The position numbers and the translations under genes are program-made. Shown one piece after another: positions 36,066 through 43,820 of a stretch of 64,000 bases of DNA; positions within the stretch are counted from its first letter, which is position 1, and every line of letters starts with the position of its first letter. Origin of the DNA: Bradyrhizobium sp. LMTR 3. Lineage in GTDB: Bacteria > Pseudomonadota > Alphaproteobacteria > Rhizobiales > Xanthobacteraceae. The notes beneath the pieces are model-generated. The model searched no databases, was not told the origin of the DNA, and saw only the letters and a list, made by a program, of their open reading frames with translations. Location: assembly GCF_001693485.1 (NCBI RefSeq), contig NZ_MAXC01000004.1:124001-188000 (forward strand). Reading direction: 5' to 3'.

Positions 36066-36389
36066 CTAGAGACCGACCTGGAGAAAATTGCCCACGGCGG
36101 GCAGCGTCAGTAGCGCAGTCCCGGCAAGCCAGATCCAGAGTGACACGTGGTTCGATTCCGAGACGCCGGTGACCCGCTCGTAAATGGCCGCCGGGACTCC
36201 GCCGAGAATGACGGTTGCGGTCGAAACCATCAGCGAAGCGAACATCAAGGTCAGCGACAGGTTCCCGAACAGCAGCGGACCTGCCAGCGGCTTGACGTAT
36301 AGCAGCGCGAAAATCAACCAGAGCTGGTTGAATATGCCGTTGATCATTCCGAAGAATGCGATGCCGATGAAGTAGAAATTGCGGTTCAT
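36066..36389 (-). CDS. Small three-helix membrane protein
   Basis: The 107-residue protein starts at ATG 36389 (MNRNFYFIGIAFFG). It has three helices (about 7-33, 40-63 and 85-103) and little soluble sequence. The start overlaps the stop of the YggT-like gene (ATGA), so the two are translated together. Its function is unknown; coupling to YggT, a protein linked to membrane and osmotic stress in other bacteria, is the only clue. Confidence 0.72.
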   Translation of the reverse strand: MNRNFYFIGIAFFGMINGIFNQLWLIFALLYVKPLAGPLLFGNLSLTLMFASLMVSTATVILGGVPAAIYERVTGVSESNHVSLWIWLAGTALLTLPAVGNFLQVGL

Positions 36390-36706
36390 GATGTCGCTCC
36401 GCCGACACGGGGAGCGAGATCGAGCAGCAGCAAGGTGTAGTGAAACCCGACACGCAGCCAGAACAACCAGACGAAGCCAAACAGCCACAGCAACACCGGA
36501 GCGGTGATTTTCGGCGTGACTATCGAGACCACAGCAACGACGGGATCGGTGACCCGGCAGAAAAACCGCCAGATGTAATTCGGCGAATCCGCGTCGACCA
36601 TCAGGCCGAGCAGGACGCGGCCGAGCATGGTGTACATCAAAGCCGCGAGCGCAAAATTCGGCAGATGGAAATACCAGTAGGCGGCCAGCGAACTTGAAGT
36701 ACCCAA
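36386..36706 (-). CDS. YggT-family membrane protein
   Basis: The 106-residue protein has the YggT pattern of helices with a central motif: MYTMLGRVLLGLMV, then SPNYIWRFFCRVTDPVVAVVS, matching the P-x-x-x-x-x-R/F-x-x-x-x-x-D-P segment of the family. I place the start at TTG 36706 (GTSSSLAAYWYF), with GGGAG seven bases upstream; a TTG at 36736 is the alternative. YggT relatives lie near division genes in Gram-positives and affect osmotic or DNA-damage sensitivity in E. coli, without a known mechanism. It is coupled to the downstream small membrane gene. Confidence 0.72.
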   Translation of the reverse strand: MGTSSSLAAYWYFHLPNFALAALMYTMLGRVLLGLMVDADSPNYIWRFFCRVTDPVVAVVSIVTPKITAPVLLWLFGFVWLFWLRVGFHYTLLLLDLAPRVGGATS

Positions 36707-36830
36707 AGTCGGACTCTCCCTGGTCTGCGCGAGCAATCGACGACGGCGATAGTGTGATCGCGACGATGGGCAACAATGGCAAGCGGCGGTTCTCCCCGCA
36801 AGCCGGTTCAGTCACGGTCTTGCCAAAACA

Positions 36831-36857
36831 AAACGGGGCCCTCGTGAGGGCCCGTTT
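36831..36857 (-). terminator. Terminator of the symporter operon
   Basis: AAACGGGGCCCTC (36831-36843) and GAGGGCCCGTTT (36846-36857) form a long stem with a two-base loop and one bulge. On the minus strand TTTTGTTTTGG follows. It lies 23 bp after the actP stop at 36880. Confidence 0.85.
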
Positions 36858-36879
36858 GCCGAAATGTGTAGCAGCGTTG

Positions 36880-38859
36880 CTAGGTCGTCTTCTCCTCGAG
36901 CACCGTCCTGCCTCGCGGCTTGCGGATGTCGTCGACATAGGCCTGCATTTCCGCCGACGGCTCCCTGCCGAGCTTGCTGACGATGTAGATGACAGCAAAG
37001 CCGAGCGGAGCGCCCAACAAGCCGCAGGCGATGTTAGTCAGGTTGAACCAGCCGACCTTGTTGGCCAGCGGGTGCGCGAGCGTCGGGAAGCTTTCCATGG
37101 CGTTTGGCAGCGCCATGGCCTTGGCGATATCGACCAGCGGCGCCCCCGTTGCCGCGTTCAATAGCGACGTCATGCCGAAGTACTTCACGCCCGCGCCCGG
37201 GAAGTACCGGGTCGTGACGAGATAGAACAGGCACAGTCCGAAGCCGGCGATGATGCCGCAGACTGCCCCGGTTGCTGTCGCGCGCTTCCACCACACGCCC
37301 ATCACGAGTGCCGGGAAATTGCCGGCCATCGCCAGCGAGAATGCCCAGCCGACCATGGCCAGGATATCGCCGGGCTTGGTCGCAGCCGTCGCGGCCGCAA
37401 CCACGGCGACGATCAGCAGCAGGATGCGGGCGATGATCAGCCGACGATGGGTCGGCGCGTTGGGGTCGATCATCTTGTAGTAGACGTCGTGGGAGAGTGC
37501 GTTGGCGATGGCGAGCAGCAGCCCGTCAGCGGTCGACAGCGCCGCGGCGAGACCGCCAGCCGCCACCAGGCCCGAGATCACGTACGGGAGTCCCGCGATT
37601 TCCGGCGTGGAAAGCACGATCACGTCCGTATTGATGACGAAGTCCTGCAGTCTCACGACCCCGGGATGACCGGCGATCGCCTTGCACGCTGCGACGACCG
37701 CATCGATGCTGCCTGCGTTCTTGCCGCAGATCTGGATCAGCCCAAGCTCACCCCAGTTGAACAACCACGGGCGAATGGCCGTCAGATCCCGTCCGATGAT
37801 GTTGGTGTAGACCTCCAGCTTCGAGAACGCCGCGTAGGCCGGCGCCGAGAAGTACAGCAGGAAGATGAACAGCAGCGACCACGCGACCGATTGGCGCGCT
37901 TCGCGCACCGACGGGGTAGTGAAGTAGCGCATCAGGATGTGCGGCAACGAAGCCGTGCCGACCATCATGCACATGATGATCGCGAAGAAGTTGAGTGGGG
38001 TGTAGTTGAAGAAGGGCTCAATGTGCGGCTTCAGCGTTGCGGCCGTCGTCAGGCCGGTCGCCAGCATCTGCTGCTCGCGCGCGGTGATATCCGCAATTGC
38101 CTGTCCGTACGTGAGCTCCGGAATCGGGAAGCCGTAGTTTTTGGTGGACAGGATCACGATCGGCGTCAGGTAGGCGATGATCAGCACGATGTACTGGGCC
38201 ACCTGGGTCCAGGTCACCGCCCGCATGCCGCCCAGCATCGAGCAGACCAGGATGCCGACAAGTCCGGCAAAGACGGCGATTTCGAACTGCATGCCGAGGA
38301 AGCGCGAGGCAATCAGGCCGGTGCCGTAGATCTGCGCCGTCACATAGGTGAAGGAGCAGGCCACCAGCACGATCACGCCGAGCGCACGGGCGAAATTGCC
38401 GCCGTAACGGAACGCAAGGAAGTCGGGAACGGTATAGGCGCCGAACTTGCGCAGGTACGGTCCGATCAGGATCGAAACCAGCACGAAGCCGCCGGTCCAT
38501 CCCAGCACCCATGCCAGGCCGTCATAGCCGAGCAGGAACAATGTGCCGGCCATACCGACGAACGATGCCGCGGACATCCAGTCGGCGCCGGTCGCCATGC
38601 CGTTGTAGAGTGCAGGCACGCTGCGGCCGGCGACGTAATATTCGGACACTTGCGCCGTGCGCGAGAGAATGCCGATGATGGCGTAGACCGCGAGCGTGAA
38701 GAACACGAACAGATAGCCGAGGATCTTGTTCGGGACCCCGACCTGTTCGAGCACGGCGAGCAAAATGACGAAGGCGAGAAAGCCGCCGGTGTAGATGCCG
38801 TAGACTTTTCCGAGATTATTGAGAAAGTCGGAACTGCCGCCTGAAGTTCTTGTAGCCAT
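36880..38859 (-). CDS. actP: Sodium:solute symporter, acetate/ActP type (VC_2705 subfamily)
   Basis: This 659-residue protein has about thirteen transmembrane helices of the SSS (LeuT-like) fold. ADWMSAASFVGMAGTLFLLGYDG, YVTAQIYGTGLIA and YLTPIVILS lie in the substrate and sodium-site helices, and GLAAALSTADGLLLAIANALSHDVY is the strongly conserved signature with the sodium-site residues. It belongs to the subfamily that is longer than E. coli ActP and works with a DUF4212 protein; the partner is directly upstream (14-bp gap). The substrate is likely acetate or another short-chain acid; the CrbS/CrbR-like genes nearby support acetate. Confidence 0.9.
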   Translation of the reverse strand: MATRTSGGSSDFLNNLGKVYGIYTGGFLAFVILLAVLEQVGVPNKILGYLFVFFTLAVYAIIGILSRTAQVSEYYVAGRSVPALYNGMATGADWMSAASFVGMAGTLFLLGYDGLAWVLGWTGGFVLVSILIGPYLRKFGAYTVPDFLAFRYGGNFARALGVIVLVACSFTYVTAQIYGTGLIASRFLGMQFEIAVFAGLVGILVCSMLGGMRAVTWTQVAQYIVLIIAYLTPIVILSTKNYGFPIPELTYGQAIADITAREQQMLATGLTTAATLKPHIEPFFNYTPLNFFAIIMCMMVGTASLPHILMRYFTTPSVREARQSVAWSLLFIFLLYFSAPAYAAFSKLEVYTNIIGRDLTAIRPWLFNWGELGLIQICGKNAGSIDAVVAACKAIAGHPGVVRLQDFVINTDVIVLSTPEIAGLPYVISGLVAAGGLAAALSTADGLLLAIANALSHDVYYKMIDPNAPTHRRLIIARILLLIVAVVAAATAATKPGDILAMVGWAFSLAMAGNFPALVMGVWWKRATATGAVCGIIAGFGLCLFYLVTTRYFPGAGVKYFGMTSLLNAATGAPLVDIAKAMALPNAMESFPTLAHPLANKVGWFNLTNIACGLLGAPLGFAVIYIVSKLGREPSAEMQAYVDDIRKPRGRTVLEEKTT

Positions 38860-38873
38860 GTCCGATGCTCCCC

Positions 38874-39152
38874 TTAATCTTCCTCGGCGAAGCCGAATTC
38901 GCGGTCAATCTTGTCTTGCTGTCTCGCGAACATGTACAGCATGACCACGAACACAATGAGTGAGCCCTGTGCGGCCATGTAGAAGCCGAGCGGGAAGCCC
39001 AGAACGGGAATGATGATAGCGTTGAGCGGCTTCACGAACATGTGGATGACGAAGCCGAAGAAGAACCAGACGCCGAGATGCGTGAACATCAGGCGAGAGG
39101 TCTTCGCCCAGTGCGCCTCTTCTCTCTGTTTCAGGTTTGCAGAATCAGCCAT
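38874..39152 (-). CDS. DUF4212 small symporter-associated membrane protein
   Basis: The 92-residue protein has the DUF4212 layout: a hydrophilic N-terminus with EEAHWAKTSRLMFTHLGVWF, then two helices (about 21-41 and 50-72), ending in a charged tail (DKIDREFGFAEED). The family is almost always found directly before an SSS symporter of the VC_2705 type and is thought to be its small subunit. ATG 39152 (MADSANLKQ) gives the family length; the 22 upstream codons are not conserved in type. The region upstream holds a perfect 14-bp palindrome (39209-39222). Confidence 0.88.
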   Translation of the reverse strand: MADSANLKQREEAHWAKTSRLMFTHLGVWFFFGFVIHMFVKPLNAIIIPVLGFPLGFYMAAQGSLIVFVVMLYMFARQQDKIDREFGFAEED

Positions 39153-39208
39153 CGGTTGCGTATCCTCCTCAAGACACCGGTCAGCAAAGCCGGGATTGAA
39201 TGATCGAG

Positions 39209-39222
39209 GGGATTGCAATCCC
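39209..39222. promoter_or_regulatory. Perfect palindrome upstream of the DUF4212-actP operon
   Basis: GGGATTGCAATCCC is a perfect 14-bp palindrome 57 bp upstream of the DUF4212 start, in the 279-bp gap to the divergent gene at 39432. A nearby imperfect inverted repeat is TCCCAACCG ... CGGTTTGGGA (about 39251-39280). A LuxR-type regulator such as the one at 42498 could bind it; that is inference. Confidence 0.5.
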
Positions 39223-39431
39223 GTAGTACGGCGTCCCCCCTTTGCCGCTGTCCCAACCGACTCTTTGGCGGTTTGGGATGGGAACTTCTAACATCCCGAA
39301 TGGCCAGCCTTAATAATACTTTCGGGGGGTAGAGCCTGCTAATGACGATGCTGCGTTGGAATCATTGGACTTTGCAGGTACCCGATTTTTCGTACAAGCT
39401 GACCTCAAGCTAGCCGCGGGACTGGAATGCA

Positions 39432-40040
39432 ATGAAGCTGTTCGAAAAACTGTTTCGTCCCCGTCCGCCGATTCGCGACCGTGGGGCACTCGCGGACTTC
39501 GTCGATGCGCAGTCGGCGTTCATCGTGCAGAAGGGCATCTACGAATATTCGCGCGCCCGCGCAGGCCATTACGCCAAGGTGCTGTTTGCCGAGGAAGGCT
39601 TCGCCAAATCGGTCGAACACGCACGCTGGCAGGCCTTTCCGCTCGGGCTGTCGATGGTCGGCGAGACGGTAGATGTCGTATTGCGTCCGCACGCCGGGGA
39701 AGAGCGCCGGGCGGTGCTCGACCAGATCATCGCGGTCGTGCTTTCGGTGTTCGACCGCTATCCGGTGCCGCCCTCGATCGGCGAGGCCGCCTGGCAGGAG
39801 GCGCGGCGCGAACTGGCGCATCGGCTCGACCTGGTCGGCGGGCACGCGCCCAAGCGGGTGATGGACATTCCCGAACCGCTGGCCGAGAGCTACTTTGCCA
39901 TGATGCCGATCCACGAAAAGCTGCGCGGGCGCGATTTCGCCACCACGCGCAACTACCTGCGCGTCAGCCTGTGCAACATCCATGACGAGTTGGTCGATCG
40001 GATCGATGCGCCTGCCGTGACCAGCGCACTGCTTGAATAG
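39432..40040 (+). CDS. Conserved-looking protein of unknown function
   Basis: The 202-residue soluble protein begins MKLFEKLFRPRPPIRD. A helical middle (DFVDAQSAFIVQKGIYEYSRARAGHYAKVLF) leads to a Pro-rich turn and RRELAHRLDLVGGHAPKRVMDIPE, then YFAMMPIHEKLRGRDF. No transmembrane segment or known catalytic motif is visible. It is divergent from the symporter operon and 72 bp before the exonuclease-CBS-DUF294 fusion on the same strand. This places it inside the acetate-type module, with a possible accessory or regulatory part that cannot be named from sequence alone. Confidence 0.82.
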   Translation: MKLFEKLFRPRPPIRDRGALADFVDAQSAFIVQKGIYEYSRARAGHYAKVLFAEEGFAKSVEHARWQAFPLGLSMVGETVDVVLRPHAGEERRAVLDQIIAVVLSVFDRYPVPPSIGEAAWQEARRELAHRLDLVGGHAPKRVMDIPEPLAESYFAMMPIHEKLRGRDFATTRNYLRVSLCNIHDELVDRIDAPAVTSALLE

Positions 40041-40112
40041 GGCGTCAGGCACATTGCCAACGCCAGGCTTGTCGACCGGCATCCACGGTGCGGCGGCGAG
40101 GGGAGGAGGCTG

Positions 40113-42245
40113 ATGGACAGGGCGGCTGGCAGTGTCCCGCTGTTGTCACTCGACGCCGTTGTCATCGACGTCGAAACCACCGGGCTCGATCCACGCAAGG
40201 CGCGGGTGATCGAGCTTGCCGGCGTGCGGCTCACCGCTGGAAAACTGGTTGCCGACGGTTCGTTCCGTCAATTGGTTCGGCCGGCCGGCGAGACAATACC
40301 AGCCGAGACGACATGCATCCATGGCATCGACGATGCCATGGTGGCCGGCTCGCCGCGTTTTTCGGAGGTTTGGCCGCGCTTCGACGCGTTTGTCGGTCGG
40401 GCCGTCGTCGTCGGGCACATGATCGGTTTCGATCTCGCGATGCTGAAGCGCGAATGCGAACTGGCGGGGTTGCCATGGTCGCGGCCCCGGACGCTCGATA
40501 CCAGGTTACTTGCGGAGATCGCCGCGCCGGATCTGGCCGGCTATGAGCTGGAGAAGCTCTCGGCCTGGCTCGGCATCGACATGGTCGACCGGCATTCTGC
40601 GCTGGGCGATGCGATCACGACGGTGCGGATATTCCTGGCGCTGGTGCCGAAGCTGCGCGAACACGGCATCCGGACCGTTGCCGAAGCCGAACGGGCCTGT
40701 CGCGCGCTCACCGCCGTGCTCGACGATCAAGTGCGCAGCGGCTGGATCGAGGCAGTCGACGCAGCGGCCCGCCTCGATTCCGAGCAAACCCTGAAGCGCT
40801 TCGACAGCTATGCGTTCCGCCACCGCGTCGGCGGCATCATGCGGACGCCGGCGATCTTCGTCCCGCCGGATGCCACGGTCGGCGAAGCGCTGGCGCAAAT
40901 GGCGGACGAGAAGATATCGGCCATTTACGTGCGCGGACTGCCGCCGGGCCCGGAAGTCAGGGCGGCTGAGGCGGGTATCGTGACGGAGCGCGATGTGCTG
41001 CGCGCCGTCTCCCGGCTCGGTGCCCAGGCACTGCAGCGGCCAGTCGCTGAGATCATGAGCACGCCGCTGGCAGCGGTCCCGGCGGATGCGCTTGTCTATC
41101 GCGCGATCGCCCGGATGAATCGTCTCAAGACCCGCCATCTCGGTGTTGTCGACGACGCCGGCCACGTGGCCGGTGCATTGTCGACGCGCGATCTGCTGCG
41201 CCTGCGCGCGGGCGATGCCATATCGCTCGGCGAGGAGATCGACGATGCAGGCGACGCGCATGCGCTGTCGGCGGCCTGGGCGCAGTTGCCGCGCATCGCG
41301 CGAATGCTTCTGGCGGAAGGATTGTCCGGTCGCGATATCGCCGAAGTGATTTCCCTGGAACTGGGCGCTCTTTCCCGCCAGGCCGCGGTGATCGCCGAGC
41401 GGATGATGCGGGAGAGCGGCCGGGGCGGGCCGCCGTGCGAGTATGCTCTGCTGGTGCTCGGATCGGCCGGACGCGGCGAAAGTCTGCTGGCGATGGATCA
41501 GGACAATGCCGTGATCTTTGCGCACGGCGACCCTGATGGCGAGGAGGATCGCTGGTTTGCCGAACTCGGGACGCATGTCGCCGATATCCTGCACGAGGTC
41601 GGCGTGCCCTATTGCAAGGGCGGCGTCATGGCGAAGAACGCGCTTTGGCGCGGCTCGGTGGCAACATGGCAGGATCGCGTCGACAAGTGGATCACACGTT
41701 CCAGTCCCGCCGATCTGTTGTCCGTCGATATCTTCTTCGACCTGCGGGCGGTTAACGGCGACGGCGGCTTTGCCGTCTCGGTGCGTCAGGCGGCCTTCGC
41801 GGCGGCCGAAGGCCAGGTCGCGTTTATCAAACTGTTGGTCGAGAACGTCAGCGTTCCGGCGAGCCTGAAATTTTTCGGTGGGATCCGAACGGTCGCCGGC
41901 CGTATCGACCTCAAGGCGGCCGGACTGTTTGGTCTCGTTGCATGGGTGCGCGCGATGGCAATCCGCTATCACGTCATGGAGCGGTCGACGTCGGCGCGAC
42001 TGGGCGGCGTGAAGGCGAGGGTTCGGGCCAGCGAGAGCGATCTCGATGCGCTTGGCGAAGCGCAGGGCACCTTTCTCGATCTCATCCTGTCGCAGCAGGT
42101 TGAGGACATCGCCCACGGCATCCCGCCATCCAACGCGGTTGCCGTGAAGCGATTGTCCAGCCGCGACCTCGATCGGCTGCGTACGGCGCTTGCTGCGGTT
42201 TCCAACATCGATGAGCTCGGCCGCGACCTCCTGTTCAAGGATTGA
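40113..42245 (+). CDS. DnaQ-like exonuclease, CBS pair and DUF294 nucleotidyltransferase fusion
   Basis: The 710-residue protein joins three domains. Residues 1-180 are a DEDDh 3'-5' exonuclease with Asp19 and Glu21 (VIDVETTG), Asp107 (GFDLAM), His161 and Asp166 (HSALGDA), all present. Residues 243-365 are two CBS motifs (MRTPAIFVPPDATVGEALAQ and MSTPLAAVPADALVYRAI), which often bind adenosine nucleotides. Residues 385-705 are a DUF294/GlnD-like nucleotidyltransferase with GSAGRGE (450-456) and the metal pair Asp462/Asp464. It could be a nucleotide-sensing modifier of a transporter or enzyme. It lies between the symporter operon and the CrbR-like regulator. Confidence 0.9.
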   Translation: MDRAAGSVPLLSLDAVVIDVETTGLDPRKARVIELAGVRLTAGKLVADGSFRQLVRPAGETIPAETTCIHGIDDAMVAGSPRFSEVWPRFDAFVGRAVVVGHMIGFDLAMLKRECELAGLPWSRPRTLDTRLLAEIAAPDLAGYELEKLSAWLGIDMVDRHSALGDAITTVRIFLALVPKLREHGIRTVAEAERACRALTAVLDDQVRSGWIEAVDAAARLDSEQTLKRFDSYAFRHRVGGIMRTPAIFVPPDATVGEALAQMADEKISAIYVRGLPPGPEVRAAEAGIVTERDVLRAVSRLGAQALQRPVAEIMSTPLAAVPADALVYRAIARMNRLKTRHLGVVDDAGHVAGALSTRDLLRLRAGDAISLGEEIDDAGDAHALSAAWAQLPRIARMLLAEGLSGRDIAEVISLELGALSRQAAVIAERMMRESGRGGPPCEYALLVLGSAGRGESLLAMDQDNAVIFAHGDPDGEEDRWFAELGTHVADILHEVGVPYCKGGVMAKNALWRGSVATWQDRVDKWITRSSPADLLSVDIFFDLRAVNGDGGFAVSVRQAAFAAAEGQVAFIKLLVENVSVPASLKFFGGIRTVAGRIDLKAAGLFGLVAWVRAMAIRYHVMERSTSARLGGVKARVRASESDLDALGEAQGTFLDLILSQQVEDIAHGIPPSNAVAVKRLSSRDLDRLRTALAAVSNIDELGRDLLFKD

Positions 42246-42405
42246 CGCAAAGTTTCTTTTCGAAAGCGAAGCAATTTTTTCCGAGTTCCCTGTAGGCTCG
42301 GCCGGCCCGCCCCAAATCTCCAGTTGTTCATATTTTTTGCGTTGCACCATTCGAAGGAAATCGGTGCCGATTAACTGCTTTTGCGCGACGCGGGAAAGGT
42401 TGCCT

Positions 42406-42463
42406 TGCAAGTCGCTTCCTGACAGTGGACAATCAAATTGCTGTCAATCAGCAACGACTTGCA
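42406..42463. promoter_or_regulatory. Nested 58-bp dyad upstream of the CrbR-like gene
   Basis: The outer arms TGCAAGTCG (42406-42414) and CGACTTGCA (42455-42463) are perfect inverted copies. Inner arms TGACAG (42420-42425) and CTGTCA (42441-42446) share nearly the same centre. The element ends 34 bp before the start at 42498. It may be a regulatory leader hairpin or a two-site operator. Confidence 0.6.
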
Positions 42464-42497
42464 TGCTTTCCCGACCTCTTGTCGGTGCCCGGAACAG

Positions 42498-43169
42498 ATG
42501 ATTGCTGCCAATACCCACCTCGTCATCGCCGATGACCATCCGCTCTTTCGCGACGCTCTGCGGCAGGCGGTTGCCAGTGTCGTGGCTTCGGCCGCCGTCA
42601 GCGAAGCCGGCACGTTCGACGAACTCACCGCGCTGCTCGAGCGCGATTCCGACGTCGACCTGATCCTGCTCGATCTCACGATGCCGGGGATTTCGGGCTT
42701 CTCGGGGTTGATCTACCTGCGGGCGCAATATCCGGCGATCCCGGTGGTGATCGTATCGGCAAGCGACGATGCGGGCACGATCCGGCGGTCGCTCGATTTC
42801 GGCGCCTCCGGCTTCATCCCCAAGCGCTTCGGCGTCGAGACGCTGCGCGATGCCATCATGAAGGTGATGGAGGGAGATATCTGGGTGCCGCCGGACACCG
42901 ATCTCTCCTCGGCCACCGACCCCGACATGACACGGCTGCGCGACCGCCTGGTGACGCTCACCCCGCAACAGGTGCGCGTGCTGATGATGCTGTCGGAGGG
43001 GCTGCTCAACAAGCAGATCGCCTATGAGCTCGGCGTCTCCGAAGCGACCATCAAGGCGCACGTCTCGGCGATCCTGCAAAAGCTCGGCGTCGAAAGCCGT
43101 ACGCAGGCGGTTATTGCGGCCGCGAAAATCTCCGGCGGCCAGTGGCGCCAGGGCACGCCGACGACTTAG
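42498..43169 (+). CDS. crbR: LuxR-type response regulator, CrbR-like
   Basis: The 223-residue protein has a receiver domain (about 5-125) with ADDH (11-14) and phosphoacceptor Asp59 in LILLDLTMP, and a LuxR HTH (about 153-210, LTPQQVRVLMMLSEGLLNKQIAYELGVS). ATG 42498 gives the standard N-terminus. Its neighbours, an SSS-fused hybrid kinase, an actP-DUF4212 pair and a DUF294 protein, match the acetate-switch regulator CrbR (also known as MxtR/ErdR relatives) of gammaproteobacteria. The kinase gene is on the other strand, separated by a RAYT element. The assignment is by context and domain type. Confidence 0.85.
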   Translation: MIAANTHLVIADDHPLFRDALRQAVASVVASAAVSEAGTFDELTALLERDSDVDLILLDLTMPGISGFSGLIYLRAQYPAIPVVIVSASDDAGTIRRSLDFGASGFIPKRFGVETLRDAIMKVMEGDIWVPPDTDLSSATDPDMTRLRDRLVTLTPQQVRVLMMLSEGLLNKQIAYELGVSEATIKAHVSAILQKLGVESRTQAVIAAAKISGGQWRQGTPTT

Positions 43170-43170
43170 A

Positions 43171-43210
43171 CCGTAGGATGGGCGGAGCGCAGCGATACCC
43201 ATCACCTCGC
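43171..43210. repeat. REP-like element, left flank of the RAYT gene
   Basis: This 40-bp sequence is inverted at 43768-43807 with one mismatch. Each copy has its own hairpin, GATGGG ... CCCATC. It begins 1 bp after the crbR stop (43169). Confidence 0.85.
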
Positions 43211-43223
43211 TAAGCGTGTGCGC

Positions 43224-43760
43224 ATGACCAGCTATCGCCGCAATTTCATTGCCGGAGGCAGTTTCTTTTTCACGGTCAATCTAGCTGACCGCCGGCTACA
43301 ATTGCTAACCGAAAATATCGATGCACTGCGGACAGCCTTCCGCGAGACGCAACGGCGCCATCCGTTCGCGATCGATGCGATCGTTGTGTTGCCTGACCAT
43401 CTCCACACGGTCTGGACCCTGCCGGAGGGCGATGAGGATTTCTCCACGCGGTGGCGACTTATCAAGACATCCTTCTCCCGGAAGCTTCCTTTGGGCGAGC
43501 CGATCTCAAGCAGTCGTATCGCCAAAGACGAACGCGGTATCTGGCAGCGACGCTATTGGGAGCACACGATTCGCGACGAGATCGATTTTTCGCGTCACAT
43601 CGACTACGTTCACATCAACCCTGTCAAACATGGCCATGTGAAACGTGTCAGCGATTGGCCATATTCGTCGTTTCATCGCATGGTGAAAAACGGTGTCTAT
43701 CCAGAGGATTGGGCAGGCGATGCTTCCGGCCTCGACGGGGAGTTTGGCGAGCGGCGTTGA
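43224..43760 (+). CDS. REP-associated tyrosine transposase (RAYT)
   Basis: The 178-residue protein belongs to the Y1/IS200-like HUH transposase superfamily. The metal-binding motif is His59-Leu-His61 in VVLPDHLHTVWTLPEGD. The nucleophile is expected to be Tyr128 in HIDYVHINPVKHG, and WPYSSF follows, as in RAYT proteins. These single-copy proteins act on REP hairpins rather than mobilise themselves like IS elements. It is flanked by 40-bp inverted REP copies (43171-43210 and 43768-43807). ATG 43224 gives MTSYRRNFIAGG, the usual start; GTG 43218 is an alternative. The reading frame appears intact. Confidence 0.9.
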   Translation: MTSYRRNFIAGGSFFFTVNLADRRLQLLTENIDALRTAFRETQRRHPFAIDAIVVLPDHLHTVWTLPEGDEDFSTRWRLIKTSFSRKLPLGEPISSSRIAKDERGIWQRRYWEHTIRDEIDFSRHIDYVHINPVKHGHVKRVSDWPYSSFHRMVKNGVYPEDWAGDASGLDGEFGERR

Positions 43761-43767
43761 ATACGTC

Positions 43768-43807
43768 GCGAGGTGATGGGTATCGCTGCGCTCCACCCAT
43801 CCTACGG
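43768..43807. repeat. REP-like element, right flank of the RAYT gene
   Basis: This is the inverted partner of 43171-43210, 39 of 40 bases identical. It ends 14 bp before the kinase stop codon (43821). The hairpin stem is GATGGGT/ACCCATC-like. Confidence 0.85.
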
Positions 43808-43820
43808 TCTCGCAATTCGG

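Noticed and set aside
40506-42410. Long minus-strand open frame opposite the exonuclease-CBS-DUF294 gene
   Set aside because: No family motif and shadow composition, while the plus strand has intact catalytic residues in three domains.
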